A DNA stretch of 64,000 nucleotides from Phaeobacter sp. 22II1-1F12B (GCF_002210165.1 NZ_AQQP01000014.1:62001-126000), one strand, 5' to 3'; numbered from the stretch's first letter, positions 27,155 to 36,178 are shown. The notes: generated by a model from the sequence alone, not told the origin. A program made the numbers and translations.

Positions 27155-27174
27155 TGACAGCTTGGTGACAGCTT
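27155..27174. promoter_or_regulatory. Tandem repeat, candidate TctD binding site
   Basis: TGACAGCTT occurs twice in direct orientation (27155-27163 and 27166-27174), start to start 11 bp, i.e. one helical turn, which is the arrangement bound by OmpR-type regulators. It lies in the divergent tctD/tctC control region. Confidence 0.6.
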
Positions 27175-27291
27175 TGCCCTGTAACAAGCAGTCATAGCCA
27201 TTCGCGAGGAGACTGCAAAGCGCAGTGCGGTGGCATCCGGCCCCGGGCGGCCAGAAGGCCCGGACTTACTATACTCTGGAGGAGTTATCAC

Positions 27292-28281
27292 ATGATCTTC
27301 AATGCAACCCGCGTAACCCTCGCGGCGGCGATCCTTGGCCTGTCCGCCATGGCTGCCCCGGCACAGGATTTCACCCCCGAAAACCCCGAATGCATCGCCC
27401 CGGCCAACCCGGGCGGCGGCTGGGACTTTACCTGCCGGCAGGTCGGCAAATCGCTTCAGGATCAGGGCCTGATCGACAAGACCATGCAGGTCGTCAACCT
27501 CGCCGGTGGTGGCGGCGGTGTGGCCTTTGCCGAGGTCGTGAACAAGCGAGGCGATGACAACGACCTGATCGTTGCGGCCTCTTCGGCAACCGCAACCCGT
27601 CTGGCGCAGGGCGCCTATCCCGGCAACACCACCGATCAGGTCCGTTGGCTGGCGTCCATCGGCGCCGACTACGGCGTGATCGCCGTTGCCGCCGATAGCG
27701 ATGTCGATACGCTGCCCGCGCTTCTCGACATGATCAAGGCCGATCCCACCTCCGTCTCCGTGGCCGGTGGCTCCGCCGTAGGTGGCTGGGATCACCTCAA
27801 GGTTCTGATCGCGGCCAACGCCTATGGCATCGAGGACGTGCGTCAGGTCAAATACATCGCCTTTGATGGCGGCGGCGAGGCGGTCACGCAATTGCTCGCT
27901 GGTTCGGTTCAGGCCTTTACCGGTGACCTTTCCGAAGCGAAGGGTTTTGTCGACAGCGGCGACATCAAGGTGATCGCGGTGCTCGCGCCCGAACGTCTCG
28001 ATGGTGAATTCGCCGAATTCCCGACCGCGCGCGAACAGGGCGTTGATGCGCTGGGCGCCAACTGGCGCGGCTTCTATGCGCCGGGCGGCATGTCGGACGC
28101 AGCCTATGACTCATGGGTGTCGAAAATTGGCGATCTCTACGCCTCTGACGAATGGAAGGCGGTCATGGAGGTCAACGGCCTTGCCCCGCTCGATCTTCAG
28201 GGCGCCGATTTCCAGGCCTTCGTGATGGATTCCGTCTCCCAGATCCAGCAGATCTCGCGCGAGATCGGCATCATCAAGTAA
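27292..28281 (+). CDS. tctC: Tripartite tricarboxylate transporter periplasmic binding protein
   Basis: A 329-residue TctC/Bug-family binding protein with signal peptide ending at MAAPAQD (residues 17-23). Landmarks: CIAPANPGGGWDFTCRQVGKSL (ligand-binding loop), VVNLAGGGGGVAFAEV, and VAGGSAVGGWDHLKVLIA. GGAGG lies 9-13 bases before the ATG. First gene of tctCBA and divergent from the TctDE-type two-component operon, the classical arrangement for inducible citrate/tricarboxylate uptake. The real ligand may be another carboxylate, since this family is diverse. Confidence 0.9.
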   Translation: MIFNATRVTLAAAILGLSAMAAPAQDFTPENPECIAPANPGGGWDFTCRQVGKSLQDQGLIDKTMQVVNLAGGGGGVAFAEVVNKRGDDNDLIVAASSATATRLAQGAYPGNTTDQVRWLASIGADYGVIAVAADSDVDTLPALLDMIKADPTSVSVAGGSAVGGWDHLKVLIAANAYGIEDVRQVKYIAFDGGGEAVTQLLAGSVQAFTGDLSEAKGFVDSGDIKVIAVLAPERLDGEFAEFPTAREQGVDALGANWRGFYAPGGMSDAAYDSWVSKIGDLYASDEWKAVMEVNGLAPLDLQGADFQAFVMDSVSQIQQISREIGIIK

Positions 28282-28312
28282 TCGGCTGCCTCCTCCCTCG
28301 GCCGATACTCCC

Positions 28313-28342
28313 GGAGGCGCCCTTGTTCGTCAGGGCGTCTCC
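28313..28342 (+). other. Intercistronic stem-loop between tctC and tctB
   Basis: GGAGGCGCCCT (28313-28323) pairs with AGGGCGTCTCC (28332-28342), ten pairs plus one G-T wobble, 8-base loop, followed by CCTTCTTTT. It lies 31 bp after the binding-protein stop and may reduce expression of the membrane subunits relative to tctC. Confidence 0.65.
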
Positions 28343-28374
28343 CCTTCTTTTCCCCGCCAATACAGGAGATTACG

Positions 28375-28806
28375 ATGAGTGATCGCATCTTCGGCGTCTT
28401 CGGGCTGCTGCTGGCCATCGGCTTTGCCTTTGCCGCCCTTGCCATCGAGGAAAGCTTCCTCTCGGACGCTGTCGGCCCCAAGGCCTTTCCCATAATCATC
28501 GCTGCCGTTCTCGGGCTAAGTTCCATCGTCATCGCGCTGCGCCCCGACGCCGCACCCGAATGGCCGACGTTCGCCCGGCTGGCAGAAATCGCCGCCGCTG
28601 TCGTCATGATGATCCTCTACGCAGAACTGCTCCCCGAGGTCGGCTTTGTCATCGCGACCTTCTTTGCCGCCGCTTACCTGACATGGCGGCTTGGCTCGGG
28701 TCTGCTGGCGTCGCTTGCCACCGGTCTCGGCACCTCGCTGGGCATCTATGTCATCTTCCACCTCGTGCTCGGGCTGTCTCTGGCCCGTGGCCCGCTCGGC
28801 TTTTAG
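28375..28806 (+). CDS. tctB: Tripartite tricarboxylate transporter small membrane subunit
   Basis: A 143-residue TctB protein with four predicted helices (IFGVFGLLLAIGFAFAALAI, FPIIIAAVLGLSSIVIAL, IAAAVVMMILYAELLPEVGFVIA, and the C-terminal LGTSLGIYVIFHLVLGL). Always encoded with TctA and TctC. ACAGGAGATT precedes the ATG. tctA starts 9 bp after its stop. Confidence 0.88.
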   Translation: MSDRIFGVFGLLLAIGFAFAALAIEESFLSDAVGPKAFPIIIAAVLGLSSIVIALRPDAAPEWPTFARLAEIAAAVVMMILYAELLPEVGFVIATFFAAAYLTWRLGSGLLASLATGLGTSLGIYVIFHLVLGLSLARGPLGF

Positions 28807-28815
28807 GGGCGCATC

Positions 28816-30354
28816 ATGGAAACCCTATCTTCTCTGGCGGACGGTTTTGCCATCGCGCTGACCTGGCAGAATCTCCTGCTGGCTCTGCTGGGCTGCTTTC
28901 TTGGCACGATCATGGGCGCGCTGCCGGGCCTTGGCCCGTCGAACGGCGTTGCCATCCTGATCCCGCTCGCCTTTACCCTCGGTCTGGGGGCCACGCCGTC
29001 TCTGATCCTTCTCACCTCGGTCTATTACGGTGCCATGTACGGTGGCCGGATCTCGTCGATCCTGCTCAACATCCCCGGCGATGAACCGGCGATGATGACT
29101 TGTCTCGACGGCTATCCGATGGCGAAAAACGGTATGGCCGGACAGGCCCTCTCGCTCTCGGGCATCGCTTCTTTCGTCGGCGCGTTTTTTGCCACATGGG
29201 GTCTGATCTTCCTCGCGCCGCAGCTCGTGAAAATCGCGCTCCTCTTTGGGCCGGCGGAATATTTCGCTCTCTTCGCGCTCGCTTTCATGACGCTTGGCGG
29301 GGTTTCCTCGACCAATCAGGCGAAATCGGCCTTTGCCGCCGCGCTGGGCCTTGGCCTCGCGATGATCGGCGTCGATACGCAGACGGGTGTGCCGCGCTTC
29401 ACCTTTGGCGAAGTCCACCTCTATGACGGTCTCGACTTTCTCGTGGCCATCGTCGGGCTTTTCGCGCTCTCCGAGGTTTTCATCTTTCTGGAACACCGCC
29501 ACGGAGAAGCAGACGGGTCAAAGTCACGCCTGAACATTGGTCGCCTGACACCGACGCTTTCGATGCTCAAGGAAACGACCCCGACAATGGCACGCTCCAC
29601 GGTGCTCGGCTTTGTCGCCGGGGTGCTGCCGGGGGCAGGGGCCTCGCTCGGCTCCTTTATCTCCTATTCCTTCGAAAAGCGTCTGGTCGACAAGAAAAAG
29701 ACCTTTGGCAAGGGCGACCCGCGAGGCGTTGCCGCACCCGAGGCCGGGAATAACGCGGCCGCCGGTGGTGCGCTCGTGCCGATGCTGGCGCTGGGTGTGC
29801 CGGGGTCGGGAACAACTGCCGTCCTGCTCGCCGTGCTGCTGTCGCTCAACATTACGCCCGGTCCGCTGCTGTTCTCGCAGAACCCGGATGTGGTCTGGGG
29901 GCTGATCGCCGCGCTCTTCATCGCGAACTTCATGCTGCTGGCGATGAACATCCCGATGGTCGGCCTGTTCACGCGCCTGCTCATGGTCCCGCCGCGCATC
30001 CTGATGCCCATCGTGGCCATGGTCAGCTTTGTCGGGATCTACGGCATCTCCGGGTCGTCCTTTGACCTGCTGGTGATGATCGGCTTCGGCGTGATGGGCT
30101 GGGTGCTGCGCAAGCTCGACGTGCCGCTGGTGCCGATCATCCTCGGGACCCTGCTGGGCAACTCGATGGAAAACAACCTGCGCCGCGCCATCACCATCGA
30201 CAATGGCAACTGGTTCACCCTGATCGACAGCCCGCTTTCCATCGTGCTCTGGGCAATCGCGATCATCGGCTTCCTTTTGCCGGTCTTCTTTGGCCGCAAG
30301 GTCAAGTCGCGCATGCATGAGCGCGGCGACGAGGAAGGCTCGATCACCGACTGA
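28816..30354 (+). CDS. tctA: Tripartite tricarboxylate transporter large permease
   Basis: A 512-residue TctA permease, about 11-12 helices. Family signatures: LGTIMGALPGLGPSNGVAIL (residues 30-49), YYGAMYGGRISSILLNIPG and VLPGAGASLGSFISYSFEK with PEAGNNAAAGGALVPML. Forms the ion-coupled carboxylate channel with TctB. Last gene of tctCBA; a strong bidirectional terminator follows 19 bp after its stop. Confidence 0.92.
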   Translation: METLSSLADGFAIALTWQNLLLALLGCFLGTIMGALPGLGPSNGVAILIPLAFTLGLGATPSLILLTSVYYGAMYGGRISSILLNIPGDEPAMMTCLDGYPMAKNGMAGQALSLSGIASFVGAFFATWGLIFLAPQLVKIALLFGPAEYFALFALAFMTLGGVSSTNQAKSAFAAALGLGLAMIGVDTQTGVPRFTFGEVHLYDGLDFLVAIVGLFALSEVFIFLEHRHGEADGSKSRLNIGRLTPTLSMLKETTPTMARSTVLGFVAGVLPGAGASLGSFISYSFEKRLVDKKKTFGKGDPRGVAAPEAGNNAAAGGALVPMLALGVPGSGTTAVLLAVLLSLNITPGPLLFSQNPDVVWGLIAALFIANFMLLAMNIPMVGLFTRLLMVPPRILMPIVAMVSFVGIYGISGSSFDLLVMIGFGVMGWVLRKLDVPLVPIILGTLLGNSMENNLRRAITIDNGNWFTLIDSPLSIVLWAIAIIGFLLPVFFGRKVKSRMHERGDEEGSITD

Positions 30355-30373
30355 ATTACCACTCGCGAGAACG

Positions 30374-30409
30374 AAAAAGGCCACGCCCAATTACGGACGT
30401 GGCCTTTTT
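30374..30409. terminator. Bidirectional rho-independent terminator
   Basis: AAAAAGGCCACG (30374-30385) and CGTGGCCTTTTT (30398-30409) give a stem with an A run on one side and a T run on the other, so it works for tctA on the plus strand and for the TRAP operon on the minus strand. Confidence 0.92.
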
Positions 30410-30427
30410 CACATCTGCGGCTTGGGT

Positions 30428-31750
30428 CTACTGCACCCTGTTCGCCGTCTGCTCGGGCAGCCATGTCACCAGATCCGGGAAGGCGATGAACAGGATCAGG
30501 ATCACCACCTGGATCAGGAAGAACGGGATAACGCCGCGATAGACCTGACCGATGCCGATATGATCCGGCAACACACCCTTGAGATAGAACAGCGTATAGC
30601 CGAAGGGCGGCGTGATATAAGCCATCTGAGCCGTGATCATAAAGAGCACGCCGAACCAGAGCGGATCGAAATCAAGAGCCTGAATGATCGGGACAAAAAC
30701 CGGTACACAGAGCAGGATGATACCGATCTCGTCCAGAAACAGGCCCAGAAAAATCAGCACAAGCAGCATGGCAAGCAGCACGACATAGCGCGACGCCTCA
30801 AGGCTCTCGACAAAGTTCAGCACGCTGTCCGCGCCGCCCGTTGCCACGAAAACCGAGATGAACGCCTTGGCACCCAGCGTGATCCAGAGGATCATCGCCG
30901 TCACACGCAGGGTATCGGTCGCCGCTTCGTTGAGGCTCTTAAACCGCAGCCGGCCCGCGACAATCGCCGACAGCAATGCGCCCAGCACGCCAACGGCGGC
31001 GGCCTCGGTCGGGGTTGCGATACCGGCATAGATCGACCCCAGAACCGACAGGATCACCAGCGCAGGCAGGACAAGGCTGCGCAGTGAGGCCAGCTTTTCG
31101 CCCATGGTGAAGGTCGCGGTGTCGGGATGGGCCGGGGCAAGATCCGGGTTCAGCTTTACCCGTGTCCAGATATACAGGCAGTAAGAGGCCGCAAGTATCA
31201 GGCCCGGAACGATCCCGGCAATGAACATCTGCCCGATCGAGATCTGCGCCGTGATCGCGTAAACGATGGTCACAACGGACGGCGGGATCAGGATGCCTAG
31301 CGTCCCGCCCGCGCAGATCGACCCAAGTGCCAGCGGCGGGTTGTACCCGCGCGACAGCATCGAGGGCAGGGCAAGGATACCCATCGCCGCCACGGCCGCG
31401 CCGACAACGCCGGTCATCGCCGCCATGATGGTGCAGATCACCACCGTGCCAATGGCCAGCCCGCCGGACAACCCGCCGAACCATTTCTCCATCGCGTTAT
31501 AAAGATCGTCGATGATCTGCGATTTCTGAAGGATCGCGGCCATCAACACGTAAAGCGGGATGGCCATCAGCGATTCCGAGGTCATCGTCTCGAAGGTGTT
31601 GAGAACCGCCACGATCAGCGCGCTTGGCCCCCAGAGCGTCGCCGTTGCCAGAAACGCGATAGCGCCAAGCACAAAGGCCAACCCGGCCCCGCTCAGCATC
31701 AAGACCATCAGGGATGCGAACATCCCGACCAGAACAAGTGTACTTTCCAT
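30428..31750 (-). CDS. dctM: TRAP transporter large permease (DctM)
   Basis: A 440-residue DctM-type permease with about 12 helices. Start at 31750 (MESTLVLVGMFAS) overlaps the dctQ stop by one base (TGATG); the frame is open upstream but inside dctQ. Landmarks: IPLYVLMAAILQKSQIIDDLY, GCIGTLGILIPPS-like segment at residues about 140-155 (GGTLGILIPPSVV) and C-terminal YITPPFGYTLFYLKGV. Works with DctQ and the periplasmic DctP to import an organic acid with sodium. Last gene of the operon headed by HMG-CoA reductase. Confidence 0.92.
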   Translation of the reverse strand: MESTLVLVGMFASLMVLMLSGAGLAFVLGAIAFLATATLWGPSALIVAVLNTFETMTSESLMAIPLYVLMAAILQKSQIIDDLYNAMEKWFGGLSGGLAIGTVVICTIMAAMTGVVGAAVAAMGILALPSMLSRGYNPPLALGSICAGGTLGILIPPSVVTIVYAITAQISIGQMFIAGIVPGLILAASYCLYIWTRVKLNPDLAPAHPDTATFTMGEKLASLRSLVLPALVILSVLGSIYAGIATPTEAAAVGVLGALLSAIVAGRLRFKSLNEAATDTLRVTAMILWITLGAKAFISVFVATGGADSVLNFVESLEASRYVVLLAMLLVLIFLGLFLDEIGIILLCVPVFVPIIQALDFDPLWFGVLFMITAQMAYITPPFGYTLFYLKGVLPDHIGIGQVYRGVIPFFLIQVVILILFIAFPDLVTWLPEQTANRVQ

Positions 31751-32238
31751 CAGGCCGTCCGCCCCCGTGCCGCAAAGACAACCTCGGCCAGCGCCTGCAG
31801 GATCAGCAGCACAGCGGCCAGCGGCAGCACCATTTTCGCGGGCCACACGACAGGGTTCCAGGCGGAATAGCTCGTCTCGCCATATTGATAGGCTTGCATC
31901 GCCAGCGGCGCGCTATAGCGCAGCAGGATCGCCCCGAAGAGCAGTGCCAGCAGGGCCGCGACAATGGCGAGAACGGTCTTCAGCCGTCCTTGAGCCTTGG
32001 AGGAAACGATATCGACGGCGACATGTCCGCCGAGATGCAAAAGATAAGGTCCGCCCAAAAGAAAAAACGGCCCGAACAGCAGCGTCGCCAGTTCCGGGCC
32101 CCAACTTGTCGGATTATGCAGGGAATAGCGCGAGATCACCTCGTAAAGCATCAGCCCGGCGATGACGTATACGAGCCACTTGGTGGCCTCGAACGTCCAG
32201 CGGTTCAAAGTGGTAATCGCTTCTGCGACACGAAACAT
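31750..32238 (-). CDS. dctQ: TRAP transporter small membrane subunit (DctQ)
   Basis: A 162-residue DctQ protein with four predicted helices (WLVYVIAGLMLYEVISRY; LLFGPFFLLGGPYLLHLGGHVAVDIV; KTVLAIVAALLALLFGAILL; VLPLAAVLLILQALAEVVF). The segment GGHVAVDIV is typical for the family. The stop overlaps the dctM start by one base. It links the large permease to the binding protein. Confidence 0.88.
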   Translation of the reverse strand: MFRVAEAITTLNRWTFEATKWLVYVIAGLMLYEVISRYSLHNPTSWGPELATLLFGPFFLLGGPYLLHLGGHVAVDIVSSKAQGRLKTVLAIVAALLALLFGAILLRYSAPLAMQAYQYGETSYSAWNPVVWPAKMVLPLAAVLLILQALAEVVFAARGRTA

Positions 32239-32262
32239 GTGCCTTTCTCCCCAAGATAAACA

Positions 32263-32290
32263 GGCCGCGCAGCATTCCTGCCGCGCGGCC
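32263..32290 (-). other. Intercistronic stem-loop between dctP and dctQ
   Basis: GGCCGCGC (32263-32270) and GCGCGGCC (32283-32290) are perfect arms extended inward by a GC pair. It lies between the binding-protein stop (32311) and the dctQ start (32238), like the hairpins in the other transporter operons of this window. Confidence 0.65.
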
Positions 32291-32310
32291 GTATTGCATT
32301 GACGATGGCC

Positions 32311-33351
32311 TTACAGCAAACGCATTTCCTGCATCAGCTCTTTCTGGCTTTCCATCATCTCGGTGGCCAGTTCATCGCCCTTGGTCGCCTTGGCCCAGGA
32401 ATCGATGGCCTTGTTCCGCGCCTCAAGCACATCTTCCGCATCCAGCGTGATCAGCTCGACACCGGCTTCCTCGTACTTCGACAGGTACTCGGCGTTGTCG
32501 ACGATGATGTTCTGGCGCAGCGCACCGGAAACCTCGCGTGCCGCAACGGCCAGCGCCGCGCGTTGCTGATCGTCCAACTGCCCATAAGCGGCGGTGTTCG
32601 CAACGTAGCAGGTCGCAGTCGACGGCTGGTGAACACCCGGCAGGATCAGGTACTTGGCAACTTCGTGCAGGCCTTCTTCGTAATTGGCCTTGATGTCGCC
32701 CCGGTCGGCGAAATCGATCAGCCCCTTGTCGAGCGCCGAGTAGACTTCGGATGTCGGCAGCGGCGAAACGGCCACGCCGAAATCCGCCATCACGGCCGAG
32801 GCCAGCCCGACGAAACGACCCTTCAGACCGTCCATATCGGCGATCATGCGGATCTCGACCTTCGAGTGGATCGGTTCTTCGCCATACACGGTCGGTGCGA
32901 CATAGGTGAGACCCGCAGGCGCATAGGACCGCGCGGCCATGTCCAGACCGCCGCGTTCGTAGAACCATGCCTCGTACTGGTCAGCCTCGGGGAAACCGAA
33001 GGGAACCGTCGAGGAAAAGCCATGCGCCGGAATCTTGCCCGCCGTATAACCGTCAAAGGTCTTCATCATCTGGAAAGCCCCGCCGCGCACCGCGTCGAAC
33101 GCCTGTGCCGAAGGAACGATCTGACCGCCCGCGAAGGGCGTGATGTCAAGGCTGCCGCCGGTCAGTTCGCGCACACGGTCGCAGAACTTTTCTTCGTAAA
33201 GCATCGGCGTGGTGCCGCCGCCCCAGAGCGCCTGCATGCGCCATTGGATCGTGCCCTGCGCACGGACGCTCGATGCTGCCACCACGGCCGGAGCGGCAAG
33301 CCCCGCCGCACCTGCTGCGCGAATGAAATGTCTTCTGGTCGATTTGGTCAT
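32311..33351 (-). CDS. dctP: TRAP transporter periplasmic binding protein (DctP), probable mevalonate carrier
   Basis: A 346-residue DctP/TakP-type binding protein. The N-terminus STRRHFIRAAGAAGLAAPAVVAA is a twin-arginine signal, so it may fold before export. Mature landmarks: IQWRMQALWGGGTTPMLYEEKF, a central R-M-I-x-D-M-x-G-L-K motif (residues about 170) carrying the carboxylate-binding Arg, and ALDKGLIDFADRG. It follows a degradative HMG-CoA reductase gene by 37 bp on the same strand, so mevalonate is the best guess for its ligand; that is inference. Confidence 0.88.
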   Translation of the reverse strand: MTKSTRRHFIRAAGAAGLAAPAVVAASSVRAQGTIQWRMQALWGGGTTPMLYEEKFCDRVRELTGGSLDITPFAGGQIVPSAQAFDAVRGGAFQMMKTFDGYTAGKIPAHGFSSTVPFGFPEADQYEAWFYERGGLDMAARSYAPAGLTYVAPTVYGEEPIHSKVEIRMIADMDGLKGRFVGLASAVMADFGVAVSPLPTSEVYSALDKGLIDFADRGDIKANYEEGLHEVAKYLILPGVHQPSTATCYVANTAAYGQLDDQQRAALAVAAREVSGALRQNIIVDNAEYLSKYEEAGVELITLDAEDVLEARNKAIDSWAKATKGDELATEMMESQKELMQEMRLL

Positions 33352-33388
33352 ATGGATACTCCTCCCTTACTTCAAATTGATCTGGCGG

Positions 33389-34684
33389 TCAGAGACCAGC
33401 CAGAATTTCCTTTGCCGCGTCGACACTCACATGTCCTTTCGACGCGATCTGCTTTGCGACGATCTCGATCTGCGGGCCGGTGGCTCCGGCCAGAATGGCG
33501 ATGTTGCGGGCATGAAGCGCCATGTGGCCCTTCTGGATACCTTCCGTCGCCAGCGCGCGAAGCGCCGCCATGTTCTGCGCAAGCCCGACCGCAACCGTGA
33601 CTTCCGCCAGTTCCTGCGCGGTTTCCACGCCCAGCACACGCAACGCGGCCTGCGCCGAGGGGTGCGTCTTGGTCGCGCCGCCCACAAGGCCAAGCGCCAT
33701 CGGCATTTCGATGGTGCCGTTCAGGTTGCCATCTGCGCTTTTTTCCCACGTCGTCAACGAGGTATACTGACCCGAACGTGCGGCCCAGGCATGGGCGCCG
33801 GCTTCGATAGCACGCCAGTCGTTCCCCGTGGCGACAACCACCGGGTCGATCCCGTTCATCACGCCCTTGTTATGGGTTGCCGCGCGATAGGGGTCGATCA
33901 GCGCCAGTGCGCAGGCTTCGACCATGCCGTCGATCACGTCGGCCCCGTCCATCGACTTGGTGGTCAACGATTCCGGCGTCAGAGTCACATGCGCACGCGC
34001 CAGCCGCTTATCCGCAAGGTTCGACAGGATTCGCAGACGGGTATGCCCGCCGGTAATCTCGGCGACGCGCGGTGCAATCGTTTCGGCCATCGAGTTGACG
34101 GTATTTGCGCCCATCGCGTCCCGCACATCGACAAGGATATGCAGCACGGCCATCGGCCCGGCCGGAGAGGTCTCGAACACGTGAACCTCGATCCCGATGC
34201 AGCCGCCTCCAAGCGAGACAAGCACCTTGTCCCGTGCGTTGCACATCTCTTTCAGCTCGGCTTCTGCTGCCAGCAGTCGATGCCGCGCGCCGTTCGGATC
34301 GCTGAGGCCCACCACCTGGATCTGCGCGCGCATCACGGGCTGGTCGGACGAGGTCTTGAACCCACCCACGTCGCGCGCGATCTTCGCCATGTATGAGGCT
34401 GCCGCGACCACCGAAGGCTCTTCTACCGCCATCGGGATCAGGTAGTCCTTGCCGTTGATGGTAAAGTTCGAAGCGACCGCAAGCGGCAGTTCGAATTTGC
34501 CGATGACGTTTTCGATCATGCCGTTGGCAAGCGACATCGGCAGCACGTCATGGCCTGCCAGAACCGTCTTGTCGTCGGCGTCCAGACCGACCGCCTGCGC
34601 CAGCACGTCCAACCGCGCCTCCGGTTCAAGGTTGCGCAGGCTTTCCAGCCGCGAGTTTACCCGCGTCGGTGTTTCTTTAGACAT
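33389..34684 (-). CDS. mvaA: Hydroxymethylglutaryl-CoA reductase, class II degradative
   Basis: A 431-residue class II HMG-CoA reductase, near-identical in layout to the 428-residue NADH-dependent enzyme of Pseudomonas mevalonii. It oxidises mevalonate plus CoA to HMG-CoA in catabolism. Visible landmarks: [22 protein letters not shown], catalytic Glu89 in [24 protein letters not shown] (NAD-binding part), catalytic Lys and Asp in [12 protein letters not shown], and the late His in [10 protein letters not shown]. First gene of the HMG-CoA reductase-dctP-dctQ-dctM operon, divergent from a MocR regulator. HMG-CoA lyase, needed for the next step, is not in the window. Confidence 0.93.
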   Translation of the reverse strand: MSKETPTRVNSRLESLRNLEPEARLDVLAQAVGLDADDKTVLAGHDVLPMSLANGMIENVIGKFELPLAVASNFTINGKDYLIPMAVEEPSVVAAASYMAKIARDVGGFKTSSDQPVMRAQIQVVGLSDPNGARHRLLAAEAELKEMCNARDKVLVSLGGGCIGIEVHVFETSPAGPMAVLHILVDVRDAMGANTVNSMAETIAPRVAEITGGHTRLRILSNLADKRLARAHVTLTPESLTTKSMDGADVIDGMVEACALALIDPYRAATHNKGVMNGIDPVVVATGNDWRAIEAGAHAWAARSGQYTSLTTWEKSADGNLNGTIEMPMALGLVGGATKTHPSAQAALRVLGVETAQELAEVTVAVGLAQNMAALRALATEGIQKGHMALHARNIAILAGATGPQIEIVAKQIASKGHVSVDAAKEILAGL

Positions 34685-34745
34685 AGATATGAACTTTCCT
34701 CAGTCTCCCGGCGATCTTGTAACGCGGCGATGACGTGGCGGCACA

Positions 34746-34802
34746 GGTACAGTTGAATAAAACAGTGGGTCACTGTACTGGTCATCTTAAGGGTACAGTT
34801 TG
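34746..34802. promoter_or_regulatory. Three GTACAGT repeats, candidate MocR operator
   Basis: GTACAGT occurs at 34747-34753 and 34793-34799 in direct orientation and as ACTGTAC at 34772-34778 in inverse orientation, all within the 129-bp divergent control region of the HMG-CoA reductase and MocR genes. Mixed direct and inverted copies are typical of MocR/PdxR binding sites. The last copy ends about 14 bp before the regulator start, consistent with autoregulation. Confidence 0.7.
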
Positions 34803-34813
34803 GGGTGCTGGCT

Positions 34814-36178
34814 GTGACGAAAACCGATTATCTCGTCGAGAGAATTGCAAAGAACATCGCTATCGGAAGGCTTGCCCCCGGCGACAAGTTGCTGTCGATC
34901 CGTGCTGCCGCACAGGAGTTCGAGGTTTCCAAGAACACCGTTATCGACGCCTATGACCGGCTCGTCGCCCGCGGTCAGATCGTGGCGCGGCAGGGCTCGG
35001 GCTTTACCGTCGCCATGCCCGCCCGTCCCATCGGCAGCGACGAAGCCCCCCGCCACCTTGTCGAGGCCGTTGACAGCGTGTCCCTGTTGCGCGCCCAACT
35101 GGATCAGAACTACGCGGTGCGTATCGGCGACGGGCGACCGCCGTCTTCCTGGATGGTCGGTCTTGCCATCCGAACCCCGCTCGACAAGCTGAACGAGGCC
35201 GGTTCGAATGCGTCCGGCTATGGCTCGCACATGGGCCATCAGCACCTGCGCGATCTTATCGCCGCGCAGCACCAGCTTGACGGGATCGCAATCGGCGAGG
35301 ACCAGATCGTGACGACTTTTGGCGGCAATCACGGGCTCGACCTGATTATCCGGCGCTACCTCCAACCCGGCGACACTGTGCTGGTTGATGATCCGGGTTA
35401 TTACCCTCTCTTCGCGAAGCTGCGGTTTTCACAAGTGCGCTATGTCGGGGTCAATCGCGGACCAAACGGCCCGGATCTCGATCACCTGCGCGAACTTGCG
35501 GCGTTGCACCGGCCCAAACTTTACTTCACCCAGTCTCTATCGCAGAACCCAACCGGGTCTTCGATGGACCTTCCCACCGCACATGGCGTGCTGACGCTGG
35601 CCGAAATGGCAGATTTCATGGTGGTGGATGACGACCCCTTTGTCGATCTGCCTGACCCCGACGGGGTACGGCTTGCCTCCCTCGGCGGGTTCGACCGGGT
35701 CATCTTTGTCGGCACCTTTTCCAAGACTCTCTCGGCCAGTTTCCGCATCGGCTACATCATCGCCCGGCGCGAAATCACCGAAGAGCTTGCCGAACTCAAG
35801 ATGATCACCACGGTCAATTCCTCGCGCTTTGCAGAGATGATCGTCGCCGACATGATCCAGAGCCGACGCTATGCCCGCCATCTCAAGAAACTGTCCAAAC
35901 GCCTGCAAAAAGCCGCTGGCAAGCTTCAGTCGGACATGGGGGCGCTTGGCCTGAAACTGCGGGTGCCCCCCGGTCGCGGCTATTACGCTTGGCTCGACCT
36001 GCCCGAAGGGCTCAGCGATACCGGTCTCGCTCACCACGCCGCACGCGACGGCATATTCCTCGCGCCATCGACCTTTTTCGCTGCGGATTCCGGCCAGAAA
36101 ACAGCGGGTCTGCGGCTGAACATCACCCGGACGGACGATGACCGTTTCCTGAATTTCATGCGCCGCGAAATAGGCTGA
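34814..36178 (+). CDS. MocR-type regulator (GntR DNA-binding domain fused to aminotransferase-like domain)
   Basis: A 454-residue MocR/PdxR-family regulator. I favour the GTG at 34814 (MTKTDYLVERIAK), with TGGGG before it; a GTG at 34805 is the alternative. N-terminal winged helix: LLSIRAAAQEFEVSKNTVIDAYDRLVARG (about 27-55). The C-terminal part is a fold-type I aminotransferase-like domain with LVDDPGYYPLF, YFTQSLSQNPTG and the PLP-Lys region GTFSKTLSASFRIGY. Divergent from the HMG-CoA reductase/TRAP operon, which it most likely controls. The effector is unknown; MocR proteins usually respond through a PLP adduct, odd for a mevalonate operon. Confidence 0.85.
   Translation: MTKTDYLVERIAKNIAIGRLAPGDKLLSIRAAAQEFEVSKNTVIDAYDRLVARGQIVARQGSGFTVAMPARPIGSDEAPRHLVEAVDSVSLLRAQLDQNYAVRIGDGRPPSSWMVGLAIRTPLDKLNEAGSNASGYGSHMGHQHLRDLIAAQHQLDGIAIGEDQIVTTFGGNHGLDLIIRRYLQPGDTVLVDDPGYYPLFAKLRFSQVRYVGVNRGPNGPDLDHLRELAALHRPKLYFTQSLSQNPTGSSMDLPTAHGVLTLAEMADFMVVDDDPFVDLPDPDGVRLASLGGFDRVIFVGTFSKTLSASFRIGYIIARREITEELAELKMITTVNSSRFAEMIVADMIQSRRYARHLKKLSKRLQKAAGKLQSDMGALGLKLRVPPGRGYYAWLDLPEGLSDTGLAHHAARDGIFLAPSTFFAADSGQKTAGLRLNITRTDDDRFLNFMRREIG

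Noticed and set aside
26437-27891. An N-terminally extended TctD frame reaching into tctC antisense
   Set aside because: The receiver domain begins exactly at MRVLIVED (27108); the extension would overlap tctC and the regulatory repeats.
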